Source: Egibacteraceae bacterium
Lineage (GTDB): Bacteria; Actinomycetota; Nitriliruptoria; Euzebyales; Egibacteraceae
Reading direction: 5' to 3'
DNA: 64,000 nucleotides
Assembly: GCA_030447925.1 (NCBI GenBank)
Contig: JAUJNX010000008.1
Location: 1 to 64,000, forward strand
The position numbers and the translations under genes were made by a program. The notes beneath the pieces were generated by a model. It searched no databases. It was not told where the DNA came from and worked only from the letters and a program-made list of their open reading frames with translations. Each line of letters starts with the position of its first letter. The stretch's first letter is position 1. Of this stretch, positions 1 to 10,185 are shown piece by piece.

Positions 1-333
1 CGGGCCGGGGGGCGCGACCGGCTCGCCGCCCGCCGGGGCGGCCCCGCGCTGGCCGACGGGCGGCGCGACCGCGTGGCCACCCTCACCGCGACCGACCGGC
101 TGCTCGCGGTCGTGCGCGGGGACGCCGACGGCGACCGCGTGCTGGTGGGTGCGAACCTCGGCGAGGACGACGCGGTGGTCGACACCGGCCTCGACGGGTG
201 GGCGGTGCTCCTGGCCACCGGCGACCCGGCCTACGGCGGGACGGGGTCGCTGCCGATCGTCCAGGGGGGTTCCGTACGGATCCCCGGCCGGTCCGCGACA
301 CTGCTGCATCGACCGGCCCCCGATCTGGTCTGA
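1..333 (+). CDS. treZ: 3' end of malto-oligosyltrehalose trehalohydrolase (probable)
   Basis: Only the last 110 residues lie in the window; the reading frame is open from base 1. The segment has the look of the small C-terminal beta-domain of GH13 enzymes (LLAVVRG, then VLVGANLGE, a tryptophan-rich strand, and a closing SATLLHRPA). TreZ cleaves the maltooligosyl-trehalose made by TreY to release trehalose. The assignment rests mainly on context: treY and treX lie a few kilobases away on the other strand and the next gene is another alpha-glucan enzyme. Another GH13 enzyme, such as an alpha-amylase or GlgB relative, cannot be excluded because the catalytic domain is outside the window. Confidence 0.55.
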   Translation, partial: RAGGRDRLAARRGGPALADGRRDRVATLTATDRLLAVVRGDADGDRVLVGANLGEDDAVVDTGLDGWAVLLATGDPAYGGTGSLPIVQGGSVRIPGRSATLLHRPAPDLV

Positions 334-349
334 GCCGCAGGAGCCAGCG

Positions 350-2776
350 ATGCGCCCGTTCGTCCTCCACGCGCACTTCTACCAGCCCGAGCGCAGCAAC
401 CCGTGGACGGGCGGGCTGGACCCCGAGCCGGGGGCGGCGCCGGACCGGGACTGGAACGAGCGCATCCTGCGCGAGTGCTACCACCCCAACGGTGCCGCGC
501 GGATCTACGACGAGGCCGGGCGGGTGTCGCGCATCGTCAACAACTACGAGCGGCTGTCGTTCAACTTTGGACCAACCCTGCTCAATTGGATGGAAGCTGC
601 GCACCCGCGCACCTACGCCCGGGTGCTGGACGGGGATTGGCGCAGCGTCGTGCGCACCGGCCACGGCAATGCGCTGGCGCAGGCGTACAACCACCTGATC
701 CTGCCGCTGGCCGACGACCGGGACCGCCGCACGCAGATCGCGTGGGGGCTGGCGGACTTCGCCCACCGCTTCCGCCGGCCCGCGGAGGGCATGTGGCTGC
801 CGGAGACGGCGGCGGACGGGCCGACGATCGACGCCCTGATCGACGCGCGCGTCGGCTTCACGGTCCTGGCGCCGCACCAGGCGTGGCGCGTCCGCTCGCC
901 CGGCGGGCCCTGGCGGGAGGTCGGGGCCGCCATCGACACCGGCCGCCCGTACCTCGTCCGCCACTCCGACGGGTCCGGCCGGTCGCTGGCCGTGTACTTC
1001 TACGACGGCGCGCTGGCGCGGTCGCTCGCCTTCGACCCCGCCGCCCGCGACGCCGCGGTGATCGTGGACCGCCTGGCCGCCGCCGGCGGCGACGGCCTGC
1101 TGTCGGCCGCGCTGGACGGCGAGACCTTCGGGCACCACAACCCGTTCGCCGAGCTCGGCCTGGCCTACGCCCTGTTCGAGGCCGCCGAGCGCCGGGGCCT
1201 GTCACCCACCAGCTACGCCGCCCACCTCGCCGAGCACCCGCCCGTCGACGACGTGGAGCTGGTCCCGGGCGAGGGCACCGCCTGGAGCTGCGCGCACGGC
1301 GTGGGCCGCTGGTACCGCGACTGCGGGTGCAGCACGGGCGGGGAGCCCGGCTGGGACCAGGCGTGGCGCACCCCGCTGCGCCAGGCCCTGGACGTCGTCC
1401 GCGACGCCGCCCGGGCCGCCTTCGCCGGCGCGGGGACCGAGGTCCTGCGCGACCCGTGGGCCGCGCGCGACGCCTACGTGCACGTGCGCCTGGGGACCGT
1501 CCGCCGCCAGGAGTTCCTGGAGCGCCATGGGCGGCGGTCGCTGTCGGCGGACCAGCAGGTGATGGCCTGGCGGCTGCTGGAGGCCCAGCGCCACGCCATG
1601 GTCATGTACACCAGCTGCGGCTGGTTCTTCGCCGACATCGCCAGCATCGAACCCGTCTACGTGCTGCGGTCCGCCGCCCGGGTCCTGGGGCTGCTGCGCG
1701 CGGTCGGGCTGCCGACGCCCGACGCCGAGGTGGAGGAGGTGCTCGCGACCGCCCGCAGCAACGCCGAGGGCGTGGGCACCGGCGCCGACGTCTGGCGCAC
1801 CCGGGTGCTGGAGACCGAGGTCACGTCGCGGCGCATCGCCCAGCAGACGGCGCTGCTCGGGCTGCTGCGCCCGCCGCCCGCGCGCAGCCGCAAGCTGGGC
1901 CACGACGTCGAGGTCCGCGACCGCCGCCACGAGGCCCGCGGGCGCCTGGCCCTGACCACCGCCCGCGTCCGGGTCACGTCCTGCGTCAGCGGCGGGGCGC
2001 AGGACTTCGCGGTGGCGGCGGTGTACCTGGGCGGCCTGGACGTCCACGGCGCCGTTGGCGACGACCCCGGTGCCGCCGCCTTCGGCGACGCGGTGCACGG
2101 CCTCTGGGCGTCGTTCCCGACCGCGTCGGTCGGCGGGCTGATCCACGGCGTCGCCGCGGCGGTGCCGGGCGAGGAGTACGGCTTCGAGCGGCTCCTGCCC
2201 GACGGCCGGCAGGTGTTCGGCGAGCACGTGCTGGGCGAGCTGACCGAGCGCTTCCACGACCAGATCGCGCGCCTGTACGGCGACCACCGGCGCCTGCTGG
2301 AGATGCTCGTCGAGGCCGGCTACGACCTGCCCCGCGACCTGCGCGCGACCGCCGAGCTCACCCTGGCGGCCCAGCTGGAGCGCAGGCTGGCCGCGGCGCT
2401 GCCCGCCGACGGCGGGCCGATCGTGGCCAACGGTGCGCTGGAGGCCGTGCGCGCCACGCTGCACCACGCCACGGCGCAGGGCTACCGGCTCGACCTCGGG
2501 GCCCTGGACGGGGCGCTCGGCCGCGCCGTGGAGGCCGCGACCCGCGCCGCGCTCGCCGCGCCGTCCGCAGCCACCGTCGAGGTGGCGGCCCGCTGGATCG
2601 CGCTGGGCCGCGAGCTCGGCCTCCAGGTCGACCTGACCGTGCCCCAGGAGCTGGTCTACGAGGTCGCGGTCAAGGCGCGCGCCGGCCGGCTGGGCGCCGA
2701 CGAGGGCGAGGCGGTCGAGCTGCTGGGCGCCCACGTCGGCCTCGGCCCGAGCGTCTGGACCGGCGACCGGGGGTGA
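350..2776 (+). CDS. GH57-like glycoside hydrolase with DUF3536 domain
   Basis: A predicted cytoplasmic alpha-glucan-active enzyme of 808 residues. The N-terminal part has the GH57 style: the opening MRPFVLHAHFYQPERSNPW, then MWLPETAAD near residue 150 with a likely catalytic glutamate, and DGETFGHHNP near 250. The C-terminal two thirds match what I know of DUF3536, with HAMVMYTSCGWFFADIASIE as a landmark. The ATG at 350 is preferred over upstream in-frame codons because GGAG lies about 8 bases before it and the protein then starts with the family motif. It follows the treZ fragment by 16 bases, so the two are probably cotranscribed. Substrate is not known; glycogen or maltodextrin processing is inferred from the neighbours. 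Confidence 0.8.
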   Translation: MRPFVLHAHFYQPERSNPWTGGLDPEPGAAPDRDWNERILRECYHPNGAARIYDEAGRVSRIVNNYERLSFNFGPTLLNWMEAAHPRTYARVLDGDWRSVVRTGHGNALAQAYNHLILPLADDRDRRTQIAWGLADFAHRFRRPAEGMWLPETAADGPTIDALIDARVGFTVLAPHQAWRVRSPGGPWREVGAAIDTGRPYLVRHSDGSGRSLAVYFYDGALARSLAFDPAARDAAVIVDRLAAAGGDGLLSAALDGETFGHHNPFAELGLAYALFEAAERRGLSPTSYAAHLAEHPPVDDVELVPGEGTAWSCAHGVGRWYRDCGCSTGGEPGWDQAWRTPLRQALDVVRDAARAAFAGAGTEVLRDPWAARDAYVHVRLGTVRRQEFLERHGRRSLSADQQVMAWRLLEAQRHAMVMYTSCGWFFADIASIEPVYVLRSAARVLGLLRAVGLPTPDAEVEEVLATARSNAEGVGTGADVWRTRVLETEVTSRRIAQQTALLGLLRPPPARSRKLGHDVEVRDRRHEARGRLALTTARVRVTSCVSGGAQDFAVAAVYLGGLDVHGAVGDDPGAAAFGDAVHGLWASFPTASVGGLIHGVAAAVPGEEYGFERLLPDGRQVFGEHVLGELTERFHDQIARLYGDHRRLLEMLVEAGYDLPRDLRATAELTLAAQLERRLAAALPADGGPIVANGALEAVRATLHHATAQGYRLDLGALDGALGRAVEAATRAALAAPSAATVEVAARWIALGRELGLQVDLTVPQELVYEVAVKARAGRLGADEGEAVELLGAHVGLGPSVWTGDRG

Positions 2777-2893
2777 TGTCGCGGACTACTCGTCCGATCG
2801 GCCACCTGCAGGGCCGTCACGGATGAGGGAGTCTCGCCGTCGAGCGCGAACGGGCACGCGCCGGTCGATCATCCTTGCGGGAGGACATGCTTC

Positions 2894-3442
2894 ATGCGTA
2901 CGAAGTTGGGCGCGGCCGTGCTGGTGGGCGCGTCGCTGCTGCTGAGCGGGTGCGGCGCCGTCGTCGGCGGTGGCTCACCGCCGATCTCGGTGCCGACGTC
3001 AGCGCCGCAGACCATGGCACCGCCGCCGATCCCCTCCGCGCCGGTGCCGACGACCCCCACGCCGACCCCTGAGCCCACGCCGACCCCGGAGCCGACGCCG
3101 TCGGCCACCCCCACGGCGACGCCGTCGGCCAGCCCGAGCCCCACCGCCACGCCGTCGCCGCAGGCCGCCGTGCTGTCGATCGTGAACGACACGGTGAAGG
3201 ACGGGGCGTACGACCCGGCGACGCTGACGGTCGCCGCGGGCCAGCCGATCCAGGTCACCAACAACGACCCCTTCCTCCAGCACGACGCGAAGTTCCGCAC
3301 CGCCGGCGGTGCGGACGCGGGCGGCACCGCCATCCTGCAGCCGGGCGTCACCGAGACCGTCGAGGCCCCGGCCACCGCCGGCAGCTACGAGGTGTTCTGC
3401 ACCCTGCACCGGCGGATGGCGGGCACGCTGGTCGTGCAGTAG
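2894..3442 (+). CDS. Cupredoxin-like lipoprotein (plastocyanin/amicyanin type)
   Basis: A predicted membrane-anchored blue-copper protein of 182 residues. Residues 1-20 form a lipoprotein signal with lipobox LSGC (Cys20). Residues about 30-90 are a Pro/Thr/Ser-rich spacer with repeated PTPTPEPT units. The last 90 residues form one cupredoxin domain. The type-1 copper ligands are visible: His130 (QHD), then Cys169, His172 and Met175 in the C-x2-H-x2-M loop. It probably shuttles electrons at the outer face of the membrane; the partner is unknown. GGGAGG lies 9 bases before the ATG. The 117 bases upstream hold no gene. It converges with treY across a strong hairpin. Confidence 0.85.
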   Translation: MRTKLGAAVLVGASLLLSGCGAVVGGGSPPISVPTSAPQTMAPPPIPSAPVPTTPTPTPEPTPTPEPTPSATPTATPSASPSPTATPSPQAAVLSIVNDTVKDGAYDPATLTVAAGQPIQVTNNDPFLQHDAKFRTAGGADAGGTAILQPGVTETVEAPATAGSYEVFCTLHRRMAGTLVVQ

Positions 3443-3449
3443 CCGGACC

Positions 3450-3471
3450 GCGCCGGGGTCACCCCCGGCGC
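3450..3471. terminator. Bidirectional hairpin between cupredoxin gene and treY
   Basis: A perfect 9-bp stem, GCGCCGGGG paired with CCCCGGCGC around a 4-base loop, lies between two convergent genes and covers the treY stop codon. There is no T-run, so this would be a GC-only terminator. Confidence 0.6.
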
Positions 3472-5909
3472 AGCAGCGCCACCGGGAGGGCGGCGAGGAC
3501 CTCGTCCCGAGGAGCCTCGCCCCCCCCCCGCGTCTCGCCGGTCAGCAGGTCCGTCCAGGTCCCCGCGGGCAGCACGACCGCGGTCCCCGCCCAGGTCCCG
3601 CCGGTGGCGGGGCGGGTGGCGCCCGCGGTCACGGCGCCGGCCAGGCGGGGCGCGACGGTGACCAGGTCCCCGCCGCGGGCGAAGGCCACGACGTGGTCGG
3701 CCAGCGGCCCCGACGCCGGCAGCGGGGTGTAGGACCCACCGGCGCGGGCACGCAGCGCGCGCGACAACACCCAGGTCTTCACCCGGCCGTCCGCCCGCGA
3801 CGCCCACAGCGCCGCGGGGTCGGGCGGCTGGGCGTCGAGGGCGGCCAGCAGGGCGCGCCGGGCCGGGAAGTCGACCGGGCGGCGGTTGTCGGGGTCGACC
3901 AGGCTGAGGTCCCAGCCCTCCGTGCCCTGGTAGGTGTCGGGCACGCCGGGCACGGTGCAGCGCAGCAGCACCTGGGCGAGTCCGCTGACCATCGCGATCT
4001 CGGCGCAGTCGCCAGCCAGCGCGGCCAGCGCCCCGGGTGGGTCGTCCAGCACCCGGTCGGCGAAGCGGGCGGTCGCCGCCTCGTACGCCTCGTCGGGGTC
4101 ACGCCAGGAGGTCTGCTGCTTCTCCTCGCGCTGTGCCTTGACCAGGTACGCCTGGAGGCGCTCCCGGACCGCGCCCGGGTCGCCGGTGAGCGGCCAGACC
4201 CCCACGAGGGTCTGCACCACCAGGGTCGCGACCTGAGGGTGAGGGGCGCCGGGGGCCAGCGCGCGGGCGACCTCGGCGAAGCGCCCGGGGAGCTCCGACA
4301 GCGCGGCCATGCGCAGGCGCGTGTCCTCCCCGCGCTTGGTGTCGTGCGTGGCGGTCGTGACCATCCCCGCCGGCGTGCGCTCCTGGCGGGCCGCCTGGGC
4401 GGCGTGGAACGCCCCGGGCGCCAGCCCCAGCCGGCCCGGCTCGCCGCCGACCTCGTTGACCGCGAGCAGCCGGCGGAACCGGTAGAAGGCGGTGTCCTCC
4501 ACGCCCTTGGCCATGGTCGCGCTGGCGACCTGCGGGAAGCGCCCGAGCACCTCCAGAGTCGCCGCGTCGCGCCCGGCCTCGCCGGCCAGCAGGCGGCCGA
4601 GGAACGCGTGCAGCGGCGCGCGCTCGGCGTACGTCGCGGACGCCGCGGCCACCGCGCGGTCGAGCAGGGCGCGGTCGGCGTCGGTCGCCTCGCCCGTGTC
4701 CGGGTCGACGTAGGCGCGGTAGACCGGCAGCTCCTGCAGCAGATCGACGAGCGCGTCGGTCAGGTGCTCGTCACCGACGTCGCGGAGGTCCAGGTGCTCC
4801 TGCACCACCGGCCACAGCAGGCGGGCGAGCCGGCGGACGTCAGGGCGCAGCTCGCCGTCGAGCACATCGTTGCGCCCCTTCCAGGCGGCGAACTCCCAGT
4901 CCGCCGTCCCGCCGAGCTCCTCGTCGAGCGCGTCGAGCACCGGCTCCGCGGCCGGGTCCACGAACAGCCCGAGGACCTGGTTGGTGAACTCGTAGCCGGT
5001 GGTCCCGGCCACCGCCCAGTCGCGCAGCGCCTCGTCGGGGGCGAGGATCTTCTCCGCGACGGTCCACACGCCACCGGTCGCCTCGGCCAGGCGCGCGAAG
5101 TAGCGGGCCGGGTCACGCAGGCCGTCGGGGTGGTCGACGCGCAGGCCGTCCAGGACGCCGTCGGCGACCAGGCGCAGCACGGTGCCGTGGGTGGTGGCGA
5201 AGACCTCGGGGTCCTCGACGCGCACGGCCGCGAGCTCGTCGATGGAGAAGAACCGGCGGTAGTTGACCAGTTCCTGGGCCGCGCGCCAGTGCACCAGCCG
5301 GTAGTGCTGCTGCTCCAGCAGGGCGTGGACGTGGGGCGGGGTGCGCAGCGCCTCGGGGCCGCCCGCGCGCGCGACCGCGTCCTGGCTCTCGGCGCGCAGC
5401 GGGAAGCGGTGGTCGAAGTAGGCGACCCGGTACTCGCCGTCCTCCTCCACCACCTGCAGCTCGTCGCGCGCGAGGACCTCGCCGTACTGGTCGCCGAGCG
5501 CCGGCACGACGACCTTCTCGGCGGCCCCGGGCAGCGGCGTGCGCCAGTCGACGTCGAACACGCGGCCCGACGGCCCGGCGGGACCGGAGCGCAGCAGCTC
5601 ACGCCACAGCGGGGTGTCCCAGCCGGTGCCGACGTGGTTGGGCACGAGGTCGGCGACCAGGCCGAGCCCGGCCGCGCGGGCCGTGGCGGCCAGGGCCCGC
5701 AGGCCGTCCTCGCCGCCGAGCACGGCGGACACGGTGGCGGGGTCGGCGACGTCGTAGCCGTGGGTCGATCCCGGCCGCGCGGTCAGGATCGGCGACAGGT
5801 AGAGGTGGGACACGCCCAGGTCGGCGAGGTAGCCGACCAGGGCGGCCGCGCCCGCGAAGGTCAGGTCGGGCCCCAGCTGCAGGCGGTAGGTGGCGCGTGG
5901 CTCACTCAT
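3459..5909 (-). CDS. treY: Malto-oligosyltrehalose synthase
   Basis: This 816-residue GH13 enzyme converts the reducing-end alpha-1,4 bond of maltooligosaccharides into an alpha,alpha-1,1 bond, the first step of TreY/TreZ trehalose synthesis. The N-terminus has the family pattern [13 protein letters not shown] followed by [21 protein letters not shown], and DLVPNHVG is GH13 region [14 protein letters not shown] carries the nucleophile aspartate and TVAEKIL the acid/base glutamate. Length is normal for the family. Its ATG lies inside the last codons of treX (8-base ATGAGTGA overlap), so the two are translationally coupled. Confidence 0.95.
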   Translation of the reverse strand: MSEPRATYRLQLGPDLTFAGAAALVGYLADLGVSHLYLSPILTARPGSTHGYDVADPATVSAVLGGEDGLRALAATARAAGLGLVADLVPNHVGTGWDTPLWRELLRSGPAGPSGRVFDVDWRTPLPGAAEKVVVPALGDQYGEVLARDELQVVEEDGEYRVAYFDHRFPLRAESQDAVARAGGPEALRTPPHVHALLEQQHYRLVHWRAAQELVNYRRFFSIDELAAVRVEDPEVFATTHGTVLRLVADGVLDGLRVDHPDGLRDPARYFARLAEATGGVWTVAEKILAPDEALRDWAVAGTTGYEFTNQVLGLFVDPAAEPVLDALDEELGGTADWEFAAWKGRNDVLDGELRPDVRRLARLLWPVVQEHLDLRDVGDEHLTDALVDLLQELPVYRAYVDPDTGEATDADRALLDRAVAAASATYAERAPLHAFLGRLLAGEAGRDAATLEVLGRFPQVASATMAKGVEDTAFYRFRRLLAVNEVGGEPGRLGLAPGAFHAAQAARQERTPAGMVTTATHDTKRGEDTRLRMAALSELPGRFAEVARALAPGAPHPQVATLVVQTLVGVWPLTGDPGAVRERLQAYLVKAQREEKQQTSWRDPDEAYEAATARFADRVLDDPPGALAALAGDCAEIAMVSGLAQVLLRCTVPGVPDTYQGTEGWDLSLVDPDNRRPVDFPARRALLAALDAQPPDPAALWASRADGRVKTWVLSRALRARAGGSYTPLPASGPLADHVVAFARGGDLVTVAPRLAGAVTAGATRPATGGTWAGTAVVLPAGTWTDLLTGETRGGGEAPRDEVLAALPVALLRRG

Positions 5910-8043
5910 CGCGGGCGTCGTCCAGGCGGCGCAGCAGGACGATGGACCGCGACGCCAGCGTCAGCGGCTCCCCCGCCGTCAGCTTGGCGCCCTCGGACTC
6001 GTCGAACTCGCGGCTGCGCTGGCGCACCGTCGGGCGCGCGGTGTCGAACACCTTGCGCCACTGGCGGCCCCAGCGCGCCGACGGCAGCGTGAAGGTCTGC
6101 TGCTCCGGCCCGGCGTGGATGAGCACCAGGAAGCTGTCGTCGCGGATCGGCCGCCCGCGCACGTCCAGCGTCGGGATGGCCTGGCCGTTGAGGAAGAACG
6201 CCAGGGACCGGCGCCCGCCGTCGGACCACTGGTCGGCGGTCATGTCCCGCCCGTCGGGGGCGAACCAGGCGATGTCACGGACGCCCTCCTCGTCCTCGCC
6301 CTCGAAGAAGCGGCGGCGGCGGAAGACGGGGTGCTGCTGGCGCAGGGTGATGAGCGACCGCGTCCAGGCGAGCAGGTGGCGCTGCTCGCGGGTGTGCTCC
6401 CAGGGGTACCAGGTGAGCTCGTTGTCCTGGCAGTAGGTGTTGTTGTTGCCCTGCTGGGTGCGGGAGAACTCGTCGCCGCCCAGCAGCATCGGCACGCCCT
6501 GGGACAGGAACAGCGTGGTCAGCAGGTTGCGCTGCTGGCGCAGGCGCAGGTCGTTGATGGCCGGGTCGTCGGTCTCGCCCTCGACCCCGTGGTTCCACGA
6601 CCGGTTGTGGTCCTCCCCCGAGGAGTTGTCGTCGAGGTTGGCCTCGTTGTGCTTGCTGTTGTAGCTGACCAGGTCGCGCAGGGTGAAGCCGTCGTGGGCC
6701 GTGATGAAGTTGATCGAGGCGTACGGCCGGCGGCCGTTGTGCGCGTAGAGGTCGCTGGACCCGGTCAGGCGCTGCGCGAGCTCCCCGAGGCCGGACTCGC
6801 CGCGCCAGAAGTCGCGCATCGAGTCGCGGTAGCGGCCGTTCCACTCGGTCCACAGCACGGGGAAGTTGCCGACCTGGTAGCCGCCCTCACCCACGTCCCA
6901 CGGCTCGGCGATGAGCTTCACCTGGGACAGCACGGGGTCCTGCTGGATGATGTCGAAGAAGGCCGACAGGCGGTCGACGTCGTGCAGCTCGCGCGCGAGC
7001 GTCGACGCGAGGTCGAAGCGGAACCCGTCGACGTGCATCTCCAGCACCCAGTAGCGCAGCGAGTCCATGATCAGCTGCAGCACGTGGGGGTGGCGGACGT
7101 TGAGGGAGTTGCCCGTCCCCGTGTAGTCCATGTAGTAGCGGGGGTCCTTGTCGACCAGCCGGTAGTACGAGGCGTTGTCGATCCCCCGGAACGACACCGT
7201 GGGGCCGAGGTGGTTGCCCTCCGCGGTGTGGTTGTAGACGACGTCGAGGATGACCTCCAGGCCGGCCGCGTGGAGGTCCTTCACCATCGACTTGAACTCG
7301 TACACCTGCTCGCCGCGGCTGCCGCGCGCGGCGTAGTCGGCGTGCGGGGCGAAGAACCCGACGGTGTTGTAGCCCCAGTAGTTGCGCAGCCCCTTCTGGA
7401 CCAGGAAGTGGTCCTGGAGGAAGTGGTGGACGGGCTGGAGCTCGACCGCGGTGACGCCCAGGGAGGTCAGGTAGTCCACGACCGGCGGCGAGGCGAGGCC
7501 GGCGTAGGTGCCGCGCAGCTCCGGCTCGACCCGCTCGTTGAGCATCGAGATGCCCTTGACGTGGGTCTCGTAGATGATCGTGGAGTTCCAGCGCGTGCGC
7601 GGCGGCCGGTCCTCGCCCCAGTCGTAGAACGGGTTGACCACGATCGCCTTGGACAGGTACGGCGCGCTGTCGCGGTCGTCGCGGACCAGGTCGTCCTGGC
7701 CGATGGGGTAGCCGAAGACGCGGTCGTCCCAGCGCAGCTGGCCCTCGATGGCCTTGGCGTACGGGTCGACGAGCAGCTTGGCGGGGTTGAAGCGGTGGCC
7801 GGCCCGGGGGTCGTAGCGCCCGTGGACGCGGTAGCCGTAGCGCTGGCCGGGGCCGATCCCGGGCAGGTAGACGTGCCAGATGAAGGCGGTCTGCTCGACC
7901 ATGTCGATGCGCCGCTCGTAGCCCTCGGCGTCGAACAGGCACAGCTCCACGTGCTCCGCGTGCTCGCTGAACAGCGCGAAGTTCGTGCCCCGGCCGTCCC
8001 ACGTGGCGCCGAGGGGGTAGGGCTGGCCTGGCCAGACGTGCAC
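5902..8043 (-). CDS. treX: Glycogen debranching enzyme
   Basis: This isoamylase-type GH13 enzyme hydrolyses alpha-1,6 branches in glycogen and so feeds linear maltodextrins to TreY. It has an N-terminal CBM48-like domain ([19 protein letters not shown]) and then the GH13 barrel with [10 protein letters not shown] (region I), [10 protein letters not shown] (nucleophile Asp), LIAEPWD (acid/base Glu) and [10 protein letters not shown] (transition-state His/Asp). I chose the GTG at 8043 (VHVWPGQ, 713 residues) because AGGAGG lies 9 bases before it, although the frame stays open to an ATG at 8076 eleven codons upstream. It is first in the treX-treY unit and divergent from the MFS gene. Confidence 0.95.
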   Translation of the reverse strand: MHVWPGQPYPLGATWDGRGTNFALFSEHAEHVELCLFDAEGYERRIDMVEQTAFIWHVYLPGIGPGQRYGYRVHGRYDPRAGHRFNPAKLLVDPYAKAIEGQLRWDDRVFGYPIGQDDLVRDDRDSAPYLSKAIVVNPFYDWGEDRPPRTRWNSTIIYETHVKGISMLNERVEPELRGTYAGLASPPVVDYLTSLGVTAVELQPVHHFLQDHFLVQKGLRNYWGYNTVGFFAPHADYAARGSRGEQVYEFKSMVKDLHAAGLEVILDVVYNHTAEGNHLGPTVSFRGIDNASYYRLVDKDPRYYMDYTGTGNSLNVRHPHVLQLIMDSLRYWVLEMHVDGFRFDLASTLARELHDVDRLSAFFDIIQQDPVLSQVKLIAEPWDVGEGGYQVGNFPVLWTEWNGRYRDSMRDFWRGESGLGELAQRLTGSSDLYAHNGRRPYASINFITAHDGFTLRDLVSYNSKHNEANLDDNSSGEDHNRSWNHGVEGETDDPAINDLRLRQQRNLLTTLFLSQGVPMLLGGDEFSRTQQGNNNTYCQDNELTWYPWEHTREQRHLLAWTRSLITLRQQHPVFRRRRFFEGEDEEGVRDIAWFAPDGRDMTADQWSDGGRRSLAFFLNGQAIPTLDVRGRPIRDDSFLVLIHAGPEQQTFTLPSARWGRQWRKVFDTARPTVRQRSREFDESEGAKLTAGEPLTLASRSIVLLRRLDDARDE

Positions 8044-8092
8044 AGCGGTCGTCCTCCTGGGGTCGGTGTCCGGCACGGGACGCGACGAGCCC

Positions 8093-8098
8093 TAGGCT
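8093..8098 (+). promoter_or_regulatory. Probable -10 element TAGGCT for the MFS gene
   Basis: TAGGCT lies 31 bases before the start codon. It belongs to a set of TAGnnT hexamers found before many genes in this window. No convincing -35 was seen. Confidence 0.4.
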
Positions 8099-8129
8099 CG
8101 GCACCATCGCCGCACCGCGAAGGTCCACC

Positions 8130-9476
8130 ATGCCCCTCTCCCCCGGGTCCGACAAGCTGAGCCCTGCCGACGTCCCGCCCGCCGCCGGGCCGGGGTCGGG
8201 GGCGCGGCTGCACGGCTGGCGGCACCCGTCGCTGCTGGCCGCCGCCGGGCTGTCGGTGGGCGCGGGGTTCGCCCAGTTCAGCGCGTCGACGGCGCTGCCC
8301 GACATCGCGGCGGCGTTCGGGCAGGCCGCCGAGGACGGCAGCCTGGCCGCGCGGGCCGGCCTGCCCGTCACCGTCCTGGGCACCGGGCTGGCGGTCATCC
8401 GCCTCGCGTCGCTGGCCGCCGCGCCGCTCACCGGCCTGGCCGACCGCCGGGGCCGGCGCAGCGTCCTGCTGGCCAGCGCGGTCGCCGGCCTGGCCGTCAC
8501 CGTGGTCGCGGCCGCCAGCGTCGGGTTCTGGATGTTCGTCGCGCTGTTCGCCGTCGCGCGACCGCTGCACACGACCACCAACAACCTCGCCCAGGTGATC
8601 GCGGGCGAGACGACGACCACCCAGCACCGCGCGCAGGCGATGGCGCTGATCACGGCGGGCTACGGCCTGGGCGCGGGGCTGTCGGGGCTGGCGCGGGCGG
8701 TCCTGGGCGAGGGCCGGGGCTTCCGCCCGCTGTTCCTCCTGGCCGCCGTGCCCCTGCTGGCGATCGCGCTCTACCAGCGCGTGCTGGAGGAACCGGCGCG
8801 CTTCCAGCGGGTCCGGGCGGCGCGCGGGCGGGTGCGGTCGCTGCTGCGCCACCCCAGCGCAGAGGTCCGGCGCCGGCTCGCGCTGCTGTCGGCCGCGGCG
8901 TTCGCCCTCACCCTCATCACCGGCCCCGGGAACTCGTTCGTCTTCCTGTACGGCGAGAGCTTCCTGAGCATGTCGAGGGGCCAGACGGCGGGGATCCTGC
9001 TGGCCGCAGGCCCCGTCGGCCTGGTCGGGCTGGTGGCCGGCCGGGCGCTGGCCGACCGCCTGGGGCGGGTCCCGTCGGCGCTGGCCACCCAGCTGGTCAT
9101 CACCGCCGCGGCGGTGCTCACCTACAGCGGCGGGCCGGAGCTGCTGGTGGGCGGGTACCTGCTGACCATCCTCAGCGCCGCGGCCACCGCCCCCGCCGTG
9201 GGGGCCATGGCCACCGAGCTGTTCCCCACCAGCGTGCGGGCAACGGTGACCGGGGTGCTGGCGGCGGTCGGCGTCGTGGGGGCGGTCGCGGGCCTGGTGC
9301 TGTTCGGCTGGCTCGCGGACGAGCTGGGCGGCTTCGGCCTCGCCGCGGGTGCGCTGGCCGTGCCGGTCGCCGCGCTCACGCTGCTGTACCTGGGCCTGCC
9401 CGAGACCCGCGGCCTGGAGCTGGAGGAGTCCGCCCCCGAGGACCTCTCGCCGCTCCCCCAGCCGCCCGCCGCCTGA
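8130..9476 (+). CDS. Major facilitator superfamily transporter
   Basis: A 448-residue polytopic inner-membrane transporter. After a 30-residue hydrophilic leader, about 12 hydrophobic segments can be followed, with a DRRGRR loop between segments 2 and 3 as in the MFS A-motif and an equivalent LADRLGRVPSALAT loop in the second half. The overall form resembles the sugar/organic-acid branch. The C-terminus is acidic (EESAPEDL). The substrate cannot be told from sequence. It is divergent from treX, so sugar transport is possible but not shown. Confidence 0.8.
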   Translation: MPLSPGSDKLSPADVPPAAGPGSGARLHGWRHPSLLAAAGLSVGAGFAQFSASTALPDIAAAFGQAAEDGSLAARAGLPVTVLGTGLAVIRLASLAAAPLTGLADRRGRRSVLLASAVAGLAVTVVAAASVGFWMFVALFAVARPLHTTTNNLAQVIAGETTTTQHRAQAMALITAGYGLGAGLSGLARAVLGEGRGFRPLFLLAAVPLLAIALYQRVLEEPARFQRVRAARGRVRSLLRHPSAEVRRRLALLSAAAFALTLITGPGNSFVFLYGESFLSMSRGQTAGILLAAGPVGLVGLVAGRALADRLGRVPSALATQLVITAAAVLTYSGGPELLVGGYLLTILSAAATAPAVGAMATELFPTSVRATVTGVLAAVGVVGAVAGLVLFGWLADELGGFGLAAGALAVPVAALTLLYLGLPETRGLELEESAPEDLSPLPQPPAA

Positions 9477-9485
9477 GGTGGGAGC

Positions 9486-10070
9486 CTAGAACCGCTCGGG
9501 GGCGTAGGGGTGGGCCCAGACGGTGGCGTGCAGGGTGACGGCCTTGAACCACGCGGCATGCATCGCGTCGACCTCCTCCGCACCGGCGCCGCCGCCCTCG
9601 AGGAACGGGCGTATCGTCGCGGTGATCGGGAACACGAACGCGATCATGTAGCGCAGGGGGATCTCGGGCACCGAGTCCGCGCCGTCCGTCTGGTTCTTCT
9701 TCGCGCGGGTGTGGCGCAGTGCGATCTCGTGCTGGTAGTCCAGCCAGTCCTGGTCCAGCGGGCGCCGGCAGACGTCCAGGATCCACTGGCTGAAGCGCGC
9801 GCGGACCCGGCCGAGGTAGGCGGGGATCGGCTCCCCGGCGGGAGTGGAGAAGTAGCGGACCAGGTGGGGGTGAGCGCCTACGTAGCCGTACCACACGTCC
9901 AGGACCTCCTCGGTCCGGCCCTCGAGCAGGTCGCCGGCCCGGCGCAGGGCGCGCACGTCGTCGTCGCCGAACAGCACCGTCTGCTTGAGCAGCTCGAGGT
10001 CGTCCAGCGTGATGGGCGAGCGCGCCAGTTGCGCATCGCCGTAGCGGTAGCCGGGGGGGTTCGCCGTCAT
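9486..10070 (-). CDS. Single-domain protoglobin
   Basis: A 194-residue haem-binding globin of the protoglobin/globin-coupled-sensor family, here without any signalling domain. As I recall the Methanosarcina acetivorans protoglobin, its haem pocket uses Trp60(B9), Tyr61(B10), Phe93(E11), His120(F8), Phe145(G8) and Ile149(G11). This protein has W60, Y61, F93, H120 (in ALRHTRAKKN), F145 and I149 at the same numbers. It should bind O2, CO or NO; a role in gas sensing or detoxification is inferred. The likely start ATG has GGAG about 6 bases upstream. The gene lies downstream of a MarR regulator with a MarR-type palindrome in the gap. Confidence 0.9.
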   Translation of the reverse strand: MTANPPGYRYGDAQLARSPITLDDLELLKQTVLFGDDDVRALRRAGDLLEGRTEEVLDVWYGYVGAHPHLVRYFSTPAGEPIPAYLGRVRARFSQWILDVCRRPLDQDWLDYQHEIALRHTRAKKNQTDGADSVPEIPLRYMIAFVFPITATIRPFLEGGGAGAEEVDAMHAAWFKAVTLHATVWAHPYAPERF

Positions 10071-10089
10071 CGTCTGCTCCGAGCCGAGA

Positions 10090-10104
10090 TAGTTAGGACT
10101 CCTA
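10090..10104 (-). promoter_or_regulatory. MarR-type operator over the protoglobin promoter
   Basis: A perfect inverted repeat TAGGA-c-TCCTA (10094-10104) has the classic short MarR-box form. On the minus strand it overlaps TAACTA (10090-10095), a plausible -10 hexamer about 20 bases before the protoglobin start. Binding of the neighbouring MarR protein is inferred. Confidence 0.6.
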
Positions 10105-10185
10105 CCGATAGTGGAGCAGGAGCCCGTGGCAGGCGCAAGCTGCCGACCGGATCGGCGACGGTCGGGGAACGCGCGCCTCGGCCGG

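Noticed and set aside
3309..6092. A 927-codon frame on the plus strand across treY
   Set aside because: It is antisense to a clear enzyme gene and made of Gly/Arg/Ala/Val-rich text without domains; at this GC content such long shadow frames are expected. The same applies to most long frames opposite real genes.
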